Below are positions 44,484 through 53,310 of a stretch of DNA of 64,000 nucleotides, piece by piece; positions within the stretch are counted from its first letter, which is position 1; every line of letters begins with the position of its first letter. Made by a program: the position numbers and the translations under genes. Source of the stretch: CALBPI01 sp039027435 (GTDB taxonomy: Bacteria > Pseudomonadota > Gammaproteobacteria > Steroidobacterales > Woeseiaceae); contig JBCCKF010000001.1 in the NCBI GenBank assembly GCA_039027435.1, positions 434,001 through 498,000 on the forward strand, written 5' to 3'. The notes below the pieces were generated by a model, which saw nothing but the letters and a program-made list of their open reading frames with translations, had not been told where the DNA came from and searched no databases.

Positions 44484-45397
44484 CGCACACTCCCCGTCAT
44501 TTTCTGCAGGCTGGTGAGTGCGGCATCCTCCGTGCTGATCAATCGCATGCTCGCACCCGCACCCCGGCAGACCGATTCAATCTCTGCAACCCGCATGTCG
44601 AACCGTTCGCGCCAACGCGATGCCTGCGCGCCGCCGGTATCTACTTCCAGACGCGTACCGTTGACCATTACCGGATAAACCCCTGCCGGCGGCAGTTCTC
44701 GCTCCAGCGGATCGAAAACAAAACAGATCATCAGGTTGTTGTGCGCCGCCAGCGCGCGCAGATGTGCCGCACAAACGTCATCGAACCCCGAGAAGTCGCT
44801 GATCATTGCGACCAGGCTGCCAGGATGGGCAACACGTCGCAGACCGGCGAGCGTCCTTTGCAGGTTCGGTCGCGGGGCGTCTCGTACCGGCGCTTGTAAC
44901 GCTTCCAATTGATGAATCATGCGCAGGATGGCTCGTTTGCCGAGCAGCGGGCGCAATTCGACACGTGAGAGATCGTTAAAGAGGAATCCGCCAAGTCGAT
45001 CGCCACGCTGAATCGCACACCAGCCCAAGAGCGCCGCAAGACGCGCCGCCTGCACCGACTTGAAGACGCCTCGAGTCGCGAAGTGCATCGTGTGCCGTTG
45101 ATCAACCCAGCAGAAGACCGGGCGTTCGCGCTCCTCGCGGAACAGCTTTGTGTATGCCCGCCCCGTCCGCGCGGTAACGCGCCAATCGATACTACGAGGG
45201 TCATCGCCAGGCTGGTAAAGCCGAGTCTCATCGAACTCCATCCCCCGGCCTTTGAAATGCGACAGGTACTGCCCGCCTTTCCGCGCCCGCACGCGCAACG
45301 CTTGCAGCGATAGTGCGCGCGCATCATGTCGAAGCGCGATCAGGTCGCTCTGGCGAACCTCTACACGCGAGGACAGATTGTCGGACGCTACGGACAT
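44480..45397 (-). CDS. DUF58 domain protein
   Basis: 305-residue soluble DUF58 protein, a degenerate VWA-like fold that accompanies MoxR. Marks: HFKGRGMEFDETRLYQPGDD (the GRG-E-YQPGDDxRxIDW signature). The ATG at 45397 is used; a TTG directly before it could also serve. It lies 15 nt downstream of moxR. Confidence 0.88.
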   Translation of the reverse strand: MSVASDNLSSRVEVRQSDLIALRHDARALSLQALRVRARKGGQYLSHFKGRGMEFDETRLYQPGDDPRSIDWRVTARTGRAYTKLFREERERPVFCWVDQRHTMHFATRGVFKSVQAARLAALLGWCAIQRGDRLGGFLFNDLSRVELRPLLGKRAILRMIHQLEALQAPVRDAPRPNLQRTLAGLRRVAHPGSLVAMISDFSGFDDVCAAHLRALAAHNNLMICFVFDPLERELPPAGVYPVMVNGTRLEVDTGGAQASRWRERFDMRVAEIESVCRGAGASMRLISTEDAALTSLQKMTGSVR

Positions 45398-45412
45398 CAA
45401 ATAAACGCCCCG

Positions 45413-46381
45413 TCAGGGCACCCCAACACCGGCCACAATGCCCGCCACGAACTGATCGGCATCCATACCGTCGGCTTCGGCTTCGAAGCTCAATAGAATG
45501 CGGTGGCGCAGAACATCCGCGACGACCGCCTGGACATCGTCCGGGCCTACATAGTCGCGACCTTGCAGCCAGGCGTGCGCTCGCGCGGTGCGATCGAGGG
45601 CGATACTGGCGCGTGGACTCGCACCGAACTGTACGGCGCTGGCAAGACTCGCATCGACCGTCGAGGGGTCTCGCGTGGCGACAACGAGATTGACGATGTA
45701 GCGCTCCACCTCTTCGGCGAGATGCAAACCCAACACCTGCTGTCGTGCGGCAACGATTGCATCTTGTGAAATCCGGCTCTCCGGCGTGAAGTGTTGCTCC
45801 CCTTTACGCAGTGCCTCGCCCCGATTCAGTCTGAGAATTCGCTGCTCGTCATCGGCGCTCGGGTAGTCGACATTCACGTGCAACAGGAACCTGTCGAGCT
45901 GGGCTTCTGGCAGGGGGTAAGTCCCCTCTTGCTCGATCGGGTTTTGCGTGGCCATGACCATGAAGAGATCCGGCAGAGGATAAGTACGTTTACCAACTGT
46001 GATCTGACGCTCTTCCATCGCCTCCAACAAAGCCGACTGAACTTTCGCTGGCGCGCGGTTGATCTCATCCGCCAGCACCAAATTGTGAAACAGCGGACCG
46101 CGGCGGAATCGGAACGAGCCATCCTCGGGCCGGTAGATTTCGGTCCCCGTCAGGTCAGCGGGCAGCAGATCAGGCGTAAACTGGAGTCGATGGAAGTCAC
46201 CATCGACGCTGTCACTCAGCACTTTGATGGCGCGCGTTTTCGCGAGTCCTGGCGCACCCTCAACCAACAGGTGGCCATCACAAAGCAGTGCGATCAGCAT
46301 GCGGTTAACGAGGTGCGGTTGGCCGATGACCAGCTGGCCAATATGTTGCTGGAGTAGTTGGAATTGCTCGTTGGGGCTCAC
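45413..46381 (-). CDS. MoxR-family AAA+ ATPase
   Basis: 322 residues. Walker A GAPGLAKT, Walker B LADEINRAP, sensor 1 ATQNP and arginine-finger region LDRFLL are intact. MoxR ATPases act as chaperone-like activators for metal-cofactor or envelope complexes with VWA proteins. The start is a GTG with GGAG some 12 nt upstream. First gene of a run that reaches 36001 with no gap over 50 nt. Confidence 0.9.
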   Translation of the reverse strand: MSPNEQFQLLQQHIGQLVIGQPHLVNRMLIALLCDGHLLVEGAPGLAKTRAIKVLSDSVDGDFHRLQFTPDLLPADLTGTEIYRPEDGSFRFRRGPLFHNLVLADEINRAPAKVQSALLEAMEERQITVGKRTYPLPDLFMVMATQNPIEQEGTYPLPEAQLDRFLLHVNVDYPSADDEQRILRLNRGEALRKGEQHFTPESRISQDAIVAARQQVLGLHLAEEVERYIVNLVVATRDPSTVDASLASAVQFGASPRASIALDRTARAHAWLQGRDYVGPDDVQAVVADVLRHRILLSFEAEADGMDADQFVAGIVAGVGVP

Positions 46382-46523
46382 AGTACTTCGTGCTCCGGTG
46401 GCGTCGACCTAGTAACAAAGCCAAAAAGTGTAGAGGATCAACGCCGCCGGCGACATACCCCAAGGTGCATTCGCCTGCTGCTCTCGCTACTCTGCAAGCC
46501 TTTGTCAAGTTAGCGGACCGTCG

Positions 46524-47078
46524 ATGCGCCGTTTCGTTCTTATCCCGTTCCTACTTTGCGCCGCGACAGCGTGTGGCAGCGAGCCCGGCGATGACTCCCC
46601 AACTACAGTGCAGTCTCGCTCGGATGAAGCCTGTACAGCCGCACTGCAGACCCTCCGTGGTGAGCTTTTTGGCGCTTTGCAGGGCGCATTGAGTGCAAGC
46701 GCGGAACCATCGCTTTGCGGAGGGAATCGACGGCCGAAGGGCGGTGTGCGGCTGCGCTACCGAAGCGCCGCCAATGAATCACTGCCGGATACGCTCATTA
46801 TTCTGGGCATTGATTCACTGAAACCCGGGCAAACTGCGTCCGCCCTTAGGACCACGGTGACCGTAATCGACGAAACCAATCAGCGCTTTTTCTCGACGGC
46901 CGATCAAGCGCACTGTTTCACCGACATCACAGACCATGCGATCCTGCGCGACGACGTTCGCAGTTTGGCTGCCGGTGTCGTTTGGTGCACGGCCGCGATA
47001 GCTGCAGTTAATGGTGAGGGTAGTATTCGAGTTCGTGAGCTCGAGTTTGAAAGCGTCATCGACTGGAACGGTTCATGA
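46524..47078 (+). CDS. Predicted lipoprotein, unknown function
   Basis: 184 residues with a signal and lipobox (ATACG, Cys near 17). The mature part has four further Cys, spaced so that disulfides are possible (CTAAL, LCGG, HCFTD, WCTAA), and a beta-rich pattern. No family recognised. The next gene overlaps its stop by ATGA, suggesting a shared periplasmic role. It is divergent from moxR. Confidence 0.7.
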   Translation: MRRFVLIPFLLCAATACGSEPGDDSPTTVQSRSDEACTAALQTLRGELFGALQGALSASAEPSLCGGNRRPKGGVRLRYRSAANESLPDTLIILGIDSLKPGQTASALRTTVTVIDETNQRFFSTADQAHCFTDITDHAILRDDVRSLAAGVVWCTAAIAAVNGEGSIRVRELEFESVIDWNGS

Positions 47079-47554
47079 AGGCGATCGTACAAGCAACATG
47101 CCTTGCATGGCTGAGCGTTCCGGCACTTGCACTGGACCTGCCGGAGCGGCCGATCGATTTTGATCGACTTCGAACAGAGTTCGATCCAATCAGCGTCATC
47201 GTCGAAGGGAACGCGACCTGCGTGCTGATCGATGCGCTGGTGGCAGACAGCAGAGAAAAACAACGTCGCGGCTTGATGTGGGTGCGATCCATGCCGCTGG
47301 ACGCTGGCATGATTTTCGACAACTCGCCTCCGCGATCGGTTTCCATGTGGATGAAGAATACGCTGATTCCTCTGGACATCCTGTTCATCGACCGCAAGGG
47401 CCGAGTCATCAACATTGAACGCGACAACGAGCCGCTCTCGTTAACCGGAATCTCGTCTGACGCACCCGCCCGCTATACCCTCGAGTTAAATGGAGGACGC
47501 GCACAGGCGCTTGGCCTCAAGCGCGGCTCCATGGTGTGGGTCGAGTCTTTGTAG
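47075..47554 (+). CDS. DUF192 periplasmic protein
   Basis: 159-residue DUF192 protein with an N-terminal signal (LSVPALALD). The family core is visible: EKQRRGLMWVRSMPLDAGMIF, SMWMKNTLIPLDILFID, INIERDNEPLS and ELNGGRAQALGLKRGS. The MW-KNT-IPLD motif is diagnostic. Function not established. Convergent with the next gene, 3 nt apart. Confidence 0.87.
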   Translation: MKAIVQATCLAWLSVPALALDLPERPIDFDRLRTEFDPISVIVEGNATCVLIDALVADSREKQRRGLMWVRSMPLDAGMIFDNSPPRSVSMWMKNTLIPLDILFIDRKGRVINIERDNEPLSLTGISSDAPARYTLELNGGRAQALGLKRGSMVWVESL

Positions 47555-47557
47555 CGT

Positions 47558-48184
47558 TCACTCGATGCGCTTCACCCGGATGGTCCGATTCGATCCCTCG
47601 ACTTTGAGCCTGTAGCTGCTGAATGCGCGTCTGCGAATCGTGACCTTCGGATTTGGAGGCCCCTGGTGGCGCCAGCGCCCGGGCTGCGTCTGCTGCCACA
47701 CCTGTCCATTCTCAAGGCGAAAGATGGTGTTGCCCCACCAACCGTCGTAGTCGCCCACGAGACGCGACTCCAGCTCATCCGCATTGGCGGTCTCGACTTG
47801 CTCCAGACCGAAACGCTCCACCAAATCCTCGCTCTCGTCAGACGAGTTAGCCGTTTGCGGCGCCGCTGGCACCGGTTGGGGCTCGACCGCAGCTTCTTCT
47901 GGGGCGGGGATACCTGCGCTGGACGCATCTAGTGACGCTTCGACGATGGGCTCCTCCGGCAACGGCATCGCTTCAGCTTCCGGAGCGGGCTCCGGAGCTG
48001 CCGGCGACTCGGCTGGAGGCGCCTCGTCCCCAGCGAGCGCGTCATAACACGCCACACGTTTGGCCGGGTCTTCAATAGCCCGGCATTTAGTGAGGCCGTC
48101 CAAGCCTTCGCTGGTCTTGGCCTGAGCCTGCGCCTGCGCGGCCAGGATCATTGATAGAGCGACTACGGTTAAGTGTCGAACCAT
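47558..48184 (-). CDS. Secreted hypothetical protein with CYDAL motif
   Basis: 208 residues. Signal peptide (about 1-20, AQAQA), a short CRAIEDPAKRVACYDAL segment (two Cys, a pattern seen in many small periplasmic proteins), a Pro/Ala/Glu-rich linker, and a C-terminal domain of about 75 residues with GWWGNTIFRLENGQVWQQT and a basic end. GGAGAG precedes the ATG at 48184. No function can be assigned. Confidence 0.72.
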   Translation of the reverse strand: MVRHLTVVALSMILAAQAQAQAKTSEGLDGLTKCRAIEDPAKRVACYDALAGDEAPPAESPAAPEPAPEAEAMPLPEEPIVEASLDASSAGIPAPEEAAVEPQPVPAAPQTANSSDESEDLVERFGLEQVETANADELESRLVGDYDGWWGNTIFRLENGQVWQQTQPGRWRHQGPPNPKVTIRRRAFSSYRLKVEGSNRTIRVKRIE

Positions 48185-48506
48185 GATGAAACTCTCCGGG
48201 GGAATGCCAGGGCGCCGAGTGTAACCGGAACGCTCCAGAAGGTCTCGCATACGCTGTGTGTTTTTAGCAACAAGAGTCCTTTACTGTTGTGAATTTGCGC
48301 ATTTTCGATTCGATCGCACCGTATACAAACGCAAGAAATACCGACTAAATCACGCTCGAATTCAGCGTTTTCACGAAGTGCAGATCGCGGGCCAAAAGGC
48401 TATTTTTTCATATTTTTTAGCAGTTTATACCTAGCGTAAGCCGTTTTTGCTGGCGCGGGGTTTGCTGAGCATCACTTAGACAGTGTGCGCTTTTTACAAC
48501 AGCCCG

Positions 48507-48534
48507 TTGGTTATTCGCGTCACCTTGCTATAGT
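48507..48534 (+). promoter_or_regulatory. Sigma-70-type promoter of the TonB-dependent receptor
   Basis: TTGGTT (48507-48512), 16-nt spacer, TATAGT (48529-48534). Transcription would begin near 48541. The stretch just upstream is AT-rich (two T6 runs at 48402-48418), like an UP element. The rest of the 512-base gap (48185-48696) holds only the leader described next and no gene. Confidence 0.6.
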
Positions 48535-48540
48535 CCGGCG

Positions 48541-48564
48541 CACTCATTCGGAGACGAATGTGTG
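48541..48564 (+). promoter_or_regulatory. 5'-terminal stem-loop in the receptor mRNA leader
   Basis: CAC-T-CATTCG, loop GAGA (a GNRA tetraloop), CGAATG-T-GTG: nine base pairs with one T/T mismatch. It begins where the predicted transcript would start, about 155 nt ahead of the receptor ATG. Structures at the very 5' end of long-lived mRNAs slow decay; that role is inferred. Confidence 0.55.
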
Positions 48565-48696
48565 GGGTGGTAGCAAGGGAAAGCAAGAACAACAACGGTC
48601 GCGTGAACATCGCTTTTGGTGTTTTAGGGGTCCGCCTTGCAACTACTCGCATGCCATTTCTTGAGAAATAAAACCCAGTTAGCTCAGGAGGAATTC

Positions 48697-51420
48697 ATGA
48701 GTAACACAAACCTTCGCCGCGCAGTGCGTTCGGCTCTGGCCCTCGGCGCTATCGCCGGTCTGGCCCAGGCGCCGGCTGCCCTCGCGCAGGACGATACCAA
48801 GGAGCTTGGTACCCAAGAGGTCACCGGGTCTCGCTTGTCGCGTGCCGATATCGAAACCGCTGTGCCGGTAACCGTTATCGACCGTGAAGATATCGACCTG
48901 TCAGGTGACACCACGGTTGCAGAAGTTCTGCAGACGAGTGTCTTCAACAGCTTCGGCTCGTTCCGCGCAACCTCTGGTTTCGCAAACGGTCAGGCCTCAG
49001 TGAACGAAGTATCACTGCGTGGTCTTGGCTCTAACCGCACGCTGGTTCTTCTGGACGGCCGCCGCATCTCTGCGACGGGTGGTTCCGGTGGTGCCGCTCA
49101 GAACCTGAACCAGATTCCTCTGGCGATGGTAGAGCGCATCGAGATCCTGCGTGATGGTGCTTCCGCTATTTACGGTTCTGACGCGATCGCTGGCGTAATT
49201 AACGTCATCACGCGTCGTGACTATGACGGTCTGTCGCTGGACTACCAGCAGACATTCCCGGGTGACGGTGGTGACCTGACCCGTGCAGCGGCCACCCTCG
49301 GCGTAAGCTCGGCGAAAGGTAACATCTACTTCTCGGTATCAGCACTGACGGGTCGTCCTCAGTACTACCGTGACGTGGATTACACCGCTAACGCGACCGA
49401 CTACGACGCGATCTCCTCCTTCGGCTTCCCGGCAACGGCAGTCGGCGGCGGCACGACCTTCGTCGACCCGCGTTGCCCTGAAGATGTTGGCACCTCAGCA
49501 GAGTTCCCGAACAGCTACCAGTGGGGCCTGTCGGGCGGTGACGTCTTCATCGGCCCAACCGGTCCTAACGGTGAAGCAGCGGTACGTTGCGGCTACAACT
49601 TCGCAGCCGACGTAATTTCGATTCCGCGTACTCGTGAGTACAGCGCGCTGGTTAAAGGTTCTTATGACCTGTCACCGGACGTTCGCCTGAACGCACGTAT
49701 TTCTGTCAACCAGTTGAACGCTGATACGCGTTTCGCGGGTACACCGGTTTCTGGTCCGTTCCCGACCATTCCGGCATTCCTGGCGGATGGCGTTACGCCG
49801 AACCCGATCAACCCGTGGCAGCAAGCTGGCCTTTCAGCACCTGCTGACTTCACGCTGTTGATTCGTACCGTTGCAAACGGCACGCGCGACAACACCGTTG
49901 ACGAAACCATGGTCGACACCTGGTTCGGACTGGAAGGCTCCAACGACTGGTTCGACGGCACCTTCAACTGGCAGGTCAATGCACAGTTCAACCGTAACCA
50001 GACCGCGAACAACACGTTCAACCTGGTGAACAAAGAAGTACTGCAAAGTCTGCTCGACAACGGCACGCTCGACGTCTTCGGCATCACCCCGGGTGGCCTT
50101 GACCTCGACCTGCAGCGTACGGCGAACCACACCGGTACGTACGACGCTGAGATCCACCGCCTGACGCTCGACGGCATCGTTAACTTCGACCTGTTCGAAA
50201 CTCCGTACGGACCGGTTTCATGGGTATTCGGTTACGAGTTCAACGACACCGACTTCGATCAGCTGAACGACGTTGAATCCAACCGTGGCGTGATTGCTGG
50301 TTCTGCGGGTGGTGACAACATCTCTGAAGGTCGCGTTAACTACGGCTTCTTCTTCGAAACCGCGGTTCCGGTCCTCGAGACGTTCGACGTCACGCTTGCT
50401 GGTCGTTACGAAACCTACAACGACGTAGGTATCGGCGGTCGCTTCACACCTTCTATCGGCCTCGCGTACCGTCCGATCGACAACCTGTTGATCCGTGGTA
50501 CTTACAACGAGTCGTTCCGTGCTCCGGCATTCGACGAACTGTACGGCAACATCTCCGAAGGCTTCCCGGCTGGCATTGACCAGTACGGCGCAGCGATCGG
50601 CGTATCACCGAACAGCTCTACGCAGTACCGTGCACTGACCGGTGGTAACCCGGAACTGGACGCTGAAGAAGGAAGCAGCTTCACGTTTGGTTTCGTCTAC
50701 TCGCCGATCGATGGTCTGGATATCGACATCAGCTACTACAGCGTTGAGTTCGATAACTTCGTTACGACCAACACGTTGTTCCGTGAGTTCCAGCAGGAAT
50801 TTGCTAACAACTGCCCGACCGGTCAGCCTGAGTCTTGCGTTGCGTTCGGCAGCGGCAGCTTCATTCCGTCGCCGAACATCAACCGTAACCCGGATGGCTC
50901 CGTCAACTTCATCTCGTTGCAGAGCAACAACTTCGAAGGCGTTGACACCACCGGTATCGACTTGTCTGTTGAATACCGTCTGACAACCGACGCGACCGGC
51001 GACTTCACCTTCGGTGTAGAAGCAGCACACGTCCTGTCTTACGAGCAGCAAATCTTCGCTGATGATCCGGTTGTCGACCTTGCGGGCGAAATCGGTACGC
51101 CGGATACGCGTATCAACCCGTACTTCAACTGGCGCTACGGTGACTTCACGGTCGGTGGTACCGGTCGTTACATTTCTGGCCACAGCGAGAATGTCGGTGG
51201 TCAGGATTTGGCGATCTCAAGCCACTTCGAGCTTGACCTTCAGGCGACCTACAGCCTGCCATGGGATGGCCTCGTGACCGTCGGTATGCAGAACGTACTG
51301 GACGAAGAGCCAGAGCAGGCGGGTGAGCTGATCTACGGTTGGGAACCGTTTGACTTCTCGCTTTACCCGAACGCGATTCTCGGTCCTGTACCGTACGTGC
51401 GTTACCAGCAGAACTTCTAA
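48697..51420 (+). CDS. TonB-dependent outer-membrane receptor
   Basis: 907 residues. Signal peptide (ALAQ, cut near 30), plug domain (about 45-165: TVIDREDIDLSG, SLRGLGSNRTLVLLDGRR, DGASAIYGSDAIAGVINVITRR) and a large beta-barrel ending in aromatic F (RYQQNF). No CarboxypepD-like N-terminal domain. Substrate is unknown. AGGAGG lies 6 nt before the ATG. Codon choice is strongly biased to CGT, CTG, GGT and AAC compared with neighbours, which fits a very abundant protein. Expression unit: promoter 48507, leader stem-loop 48541, terminator 51449. Confidence 0.92.
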   Translation: MSNTNLRRAVRSALALGAIAGLAQAPAALAQDDTKELGTQEVTGSRLSRADIETAVPVTVIDREDIDLSGDTTVAEVLQTSVFNSFGSFRATSGFANGQASVNEVSLRGLGSNRTLVLLDGRRISATGGSGGAAQNLNQIPLAMVERIEILRDGASAIYGSDAIAGVINVITRRDYDGLSLDYQQTFPGDGGDLTRAAATLGVSSAKGNIYFSVSALTGRPQYYRDVDYTANATDYDAISSFGFPATAVGGGTTFVDPRCPEDVGTSAEFPNSYQWGLSGGDVFIGPTGPNGEAAVRCGYNFAADVISIPRTREYSALVKGSYDLSPDVRLNARISVNQLNADTRFAGTPVSGPFPTIPAFLADGVTPNPINPWQQAGLSAPADFTLLIRTVANGTRDNTVDETMVDTWFGLEGSNDWFDGTFNWQVNAQFNRNQTANNTFNLVNKEVLQSLLDNGTLDVFGITPGGLDLDLQRTANHTGTYDAEIHRLTLDGIVNFDLFETPYGPVSWVFGYEFNDTDFDQLNDVESNRGVIAGSAGGDNISEGRVNYGFFFETAVPVLETFDVTLAGRYETYNDVGIGGRFTPSIGLAYRPIDNLLIRGTYNESFRAPAFDELYGNISEGFPAGIDQYGAAIGVSPNSSTQYRALTGGNPELDAEEGSSFTFGFVYSPIDGLDIDISYYSVEFDNFVTTNTLFREFQQEFANNCPTGQPESCVAFGSGSFIPSPNINRNPDGSVNFISLQSNNFEGVDTTGIDLSVEYRLTTDATGDFTFGVEAAHVLSYEQQIFADDPVVDLAGEIGTPDTRINPYFNWRYGDFTVGGTGRYISGHSENVGGQDLAISSHFELDLQATYSLPWDGLVTVGMQNVLDEEPEQAGELIYGWEPFDFSLYPNAILGPVPYVRYQQNF

Positions 51421-51448
51421 GTTCTGGTCATTGCATCGCAATGAGGAA

Positions 51449-51474
51449 GCGGGCCTTCGGGCCCGCTTTTTTTT
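51449..51474 (+). terminator. Rho-independent terminator after the receptor gene
   Basis: GCGGGCC (51449-51455), loop TTCG, GGCCCGC (51460-51466), then eight Ts (51467-51474). The UUCG tetraloop makes it very stable. It ends the receptor transcript, so the next gene should have its own promoter. Confidence 0.93.
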
Positions 51475-51533
51475 GCCCGGAATTTGCCCGCAGCGACGCT
51501 ACAATACGAGCAACCCAGTGAGTGATAGTTGGC

Positions 51534-52196
51534 ATGTCAGACTTTGCAATCGAACACCTCTTCGCCACGCCGATGGCTGCGGTCAGCTACGAGCGCTCGG
51601 AGACGCTGAACCCTCAGCTGAAGGCACGCATTCTGGAGATGGAGGCCGAGGGTGATCGCCATCGTGACACGGTAAAACGCGAATCACAGGGCGGACCACT
51701 GTTCGAGAGTAACTTCGATCTATTCAAGATCGATGATCCGTTGTTTCAGGAACTCGCCGCGTTTTGCCATCGAGCGGTATCCAGCGTCGTGGTACAGCTC
51801 AGTTACATGGATGAGCGTCTCTTCAGAAGTCTCGAGTTTCACTATGACGCCTGGTTTCATGTCTCTAGAAAGCACGCTTTTCAGGGGCTTCATAATCACC
51901 AGAACGCAAGCTGGTCAGGAATCTACTGTGTCGATCCAGGCGATGCCGACCCCAGTCAGCCCATGAGCGGGATGGTCCGGTTTCACGATCCGCGACCCAA
52001 CATTCTCATGTATGCCGATGGCGGGAATGAACATCTCAACGAGCAAGTCCGCTACGGCTGTGTGGATCTGGCACACCAGCCGGGGCGGCTAACCATTTTT
52101 CCGTCTTACCTGATGCACGAGATATTCCCGTATACGGGAGACAGGCCGAGAATCGTTGTGGCGTTCAACTGTTCAATCCGCCCGCCGGCGTCATGA
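51534..52196 (+). CDS. Putative 2OG-Fe(II) oxygenase-like protein
   Basis: 220 residues resembling the TIGR02466-type putative 2OG-Fe(II) oxygenase group: an N-terminal LFATPM, HNHQNASWSGIYCV (first His of the iron site), MVRFHDPRP, and LTIFPSYLMHEIFPY with the second His. Such genes often lie next to TonB-dependent receptors in uptake clusters. A TACAAT (51500-51505) may be its -10, but no -35 is at the right spacing. Start at ATG 51534; a second ATG 12 nt upstream is possible. Confidence 0.75.
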   Translation: MSDFAIEHLFATPMAAVSYERSETLNPQLKARILEMEAEGDRHRDTVKRESQGGPLFESNFDLFKIDDPLFQELAAFCHRAVSSVVVQLSYMDERLFRSLEFHYDAWFHVSRKHAFQGLHNHQNASWSGIYCVDPGDADPSQPMSGMVRFHDPRPNILMYADGGNEHLNEQVRYGCVDLAHQPGRLTIFPSYLMHEIFPYTGDRPRIVVAFNCSIRPPAS

Positions 52197-52203
52197 TCCG
52201 CGG

Positions 52204-53310
52204 CTAGATTTCCAGACGCTTAATCTTCTCAACGAGCGTGGTGCGCTGCAAACCCAGCAGTTTCGCAGCTTTCGAGACCACGCCATCGCTCATTGCCAAC
52301 GCCTCCTCGATTAAGGTGCGTTCGATCGATTCAATATGTTCGCGCAGGCTCAGTCCATCCTCTGGCAAATCGATCGCTGCGGCGGCCCCACAGCTCAATG
52401 GAAAACCATCGCCAGACGCCGCATCGAACTGCTCGCTGGGGTCGAGACCCGAAATCTCTGGCGGCAAGTCTGCCCGTCGAACCGTGGCATAAGGTCGCAC
52501 GACGATTAGTCGTTCTACGAGATTGGCGAGCTCCCGGACATTGCCGGGCCAGTCATAGTCGCGCAATGCGTCGATCGCATCTTCGGCGAAACTGACTCCG
52601 ATCCCGTGTTTTCGCAAGCATCGGTGCACCATCTCATCAAGCAATGGCAGCACGTCCTCACGGCGCTCGCGTAGCGGCGTTATGTTCAGTTCAACAACGT
52701 TAAGTCGATAGTAAAGATCCTCGCGAAACGCGTGTTCCGCGATTCTGGCTTCAAGATCGCGATGAGTTGCTGCGACGACCCGCACGTCGACGGGAATACT
52801 GCGAACGCCACCGACGCGCTCGATGACTCGTTCCTGCAGAACACGCAAGAGCTTCACCTGCATCGACAACGGCATATCGCCGATTTCATCGAGAAACAAC
52901 GTGCCGTGATGGGCCTGCTCGAAGCGGCCCTTTCGAAGCCCGGAAGCGCCGGTAAAAGCACCCTTCTCATGACCGAACAGTTCGCTTTCCAGAAGATCCT
53001 GCGGGATTGCGCCGCAGTTCACAGCGACAAACTCGCCGGTCCGTCCGGAATTTTCATGCAACAACCTGGCGACGACTTCCTTTCCGGTTCCGGACTCGCC
53101 GGTGACCAGCACCGTCGCAGCTGAGGGCGCGACCTGATCGATCATCTGACGTACCGTGCTGCTGGCTTCACTGAGACCAATGAATCGGGTGGTTTCTGCA
53201 CCGGGTAAGGTTCGTTGCTGCCGGACACGCTCCAGGAGCGTGCCGAGCTCATTGAGGTCGACGGGCCACTTCAGGCGGAACTTGTTGACGAGATCAGGCA
53301 CTGCTGCCAT
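52204..53310 (-). CDS. fleQ: FleQ-like sigma-54 activator, AAA+ and HTH part
   Basis: 368 residues from the first in-frame ATG. Master regulator of flagellar genes in Pseudomonas-like bacteria. Sigma-54 interaction domain with Walker A GESGTGKE, the sigma-54 contact GAFTGA, Walker B LFLDEIGD, and the arginine-finger region FREDLYYRLNV; then a Fis-type helix-turn-helix (VSKAAKLLGLQRTTLVEKI). The first 40 residues (MAAVPDLVNKF onward) continue the FleQ receiver-like domain whose start lies in another frame (next entry), so the gene appears broken by one extra base near 53311-53335. Confidence 0.85.
   Translation of the reverse strand: MAAVPDLVNKFRLKWPVDLNELGTLLERVRQQRTLPGAETTRFIGLSEASSTVRQMIDQVAPSAATVLVTGESGTGKEVVARLLHENSGRTGEFVAVNCGAIPQDLLESELFGHEKGAFTGASGLRKGRFEQAHHGTLFLDEIGDMPLSMQVKLLRVLQERVIERVGGVRSIPVDVRVVAATHRDLEARIAEHAFREDLYYRLNVVELNITPLRERREDVLPLLDEMVHRCLRKHGIGVSFAEDAIDALRDYDWPGNVRELANLVERLIVVRPYATVRRADLPPEISGLDPSEQFDAASGDGFPLSCGAAAAIDLPEDGLSLREHIESIERTLIEEALAMSDGVVSKAAKLLGLQRTTLVEKIKRLEI

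Noticed and set aside
43848..44678. 276-residue plus-strand frame opposite batA, DUF4381 and DUF58
   Set aside because: Crosses three real genes on the other strand and shows no family similarity.
48391..48407. GCC-AAAA-GGC followed by TATTTTTT, terminator-like
   Set aside because: The stem has only three base pairs and no plus-strand gene ends here; more likely an AT-rich promoter element.
48251..48696. Cobalamin or other riboswitch ahead of the TonB-dependent receptor
   Set aside because: The leader lacks B12-box elements and any multi-stem architecture; only the short 5' hairpin is convincing.
51484..51505. TTGCCC and TACAAT as a promoter for the oxygenase-like gene
   Set aside because: The spacer is 10 nt, far from the 16-18 nt needed; TACAAT alone is not enough.
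53294..53310. Programmed frameshift signal joining the fleQ halves
   Set aside because: No slippery heptamer or downstream hairpin stands out; a plain one-base change is the simpler reading.
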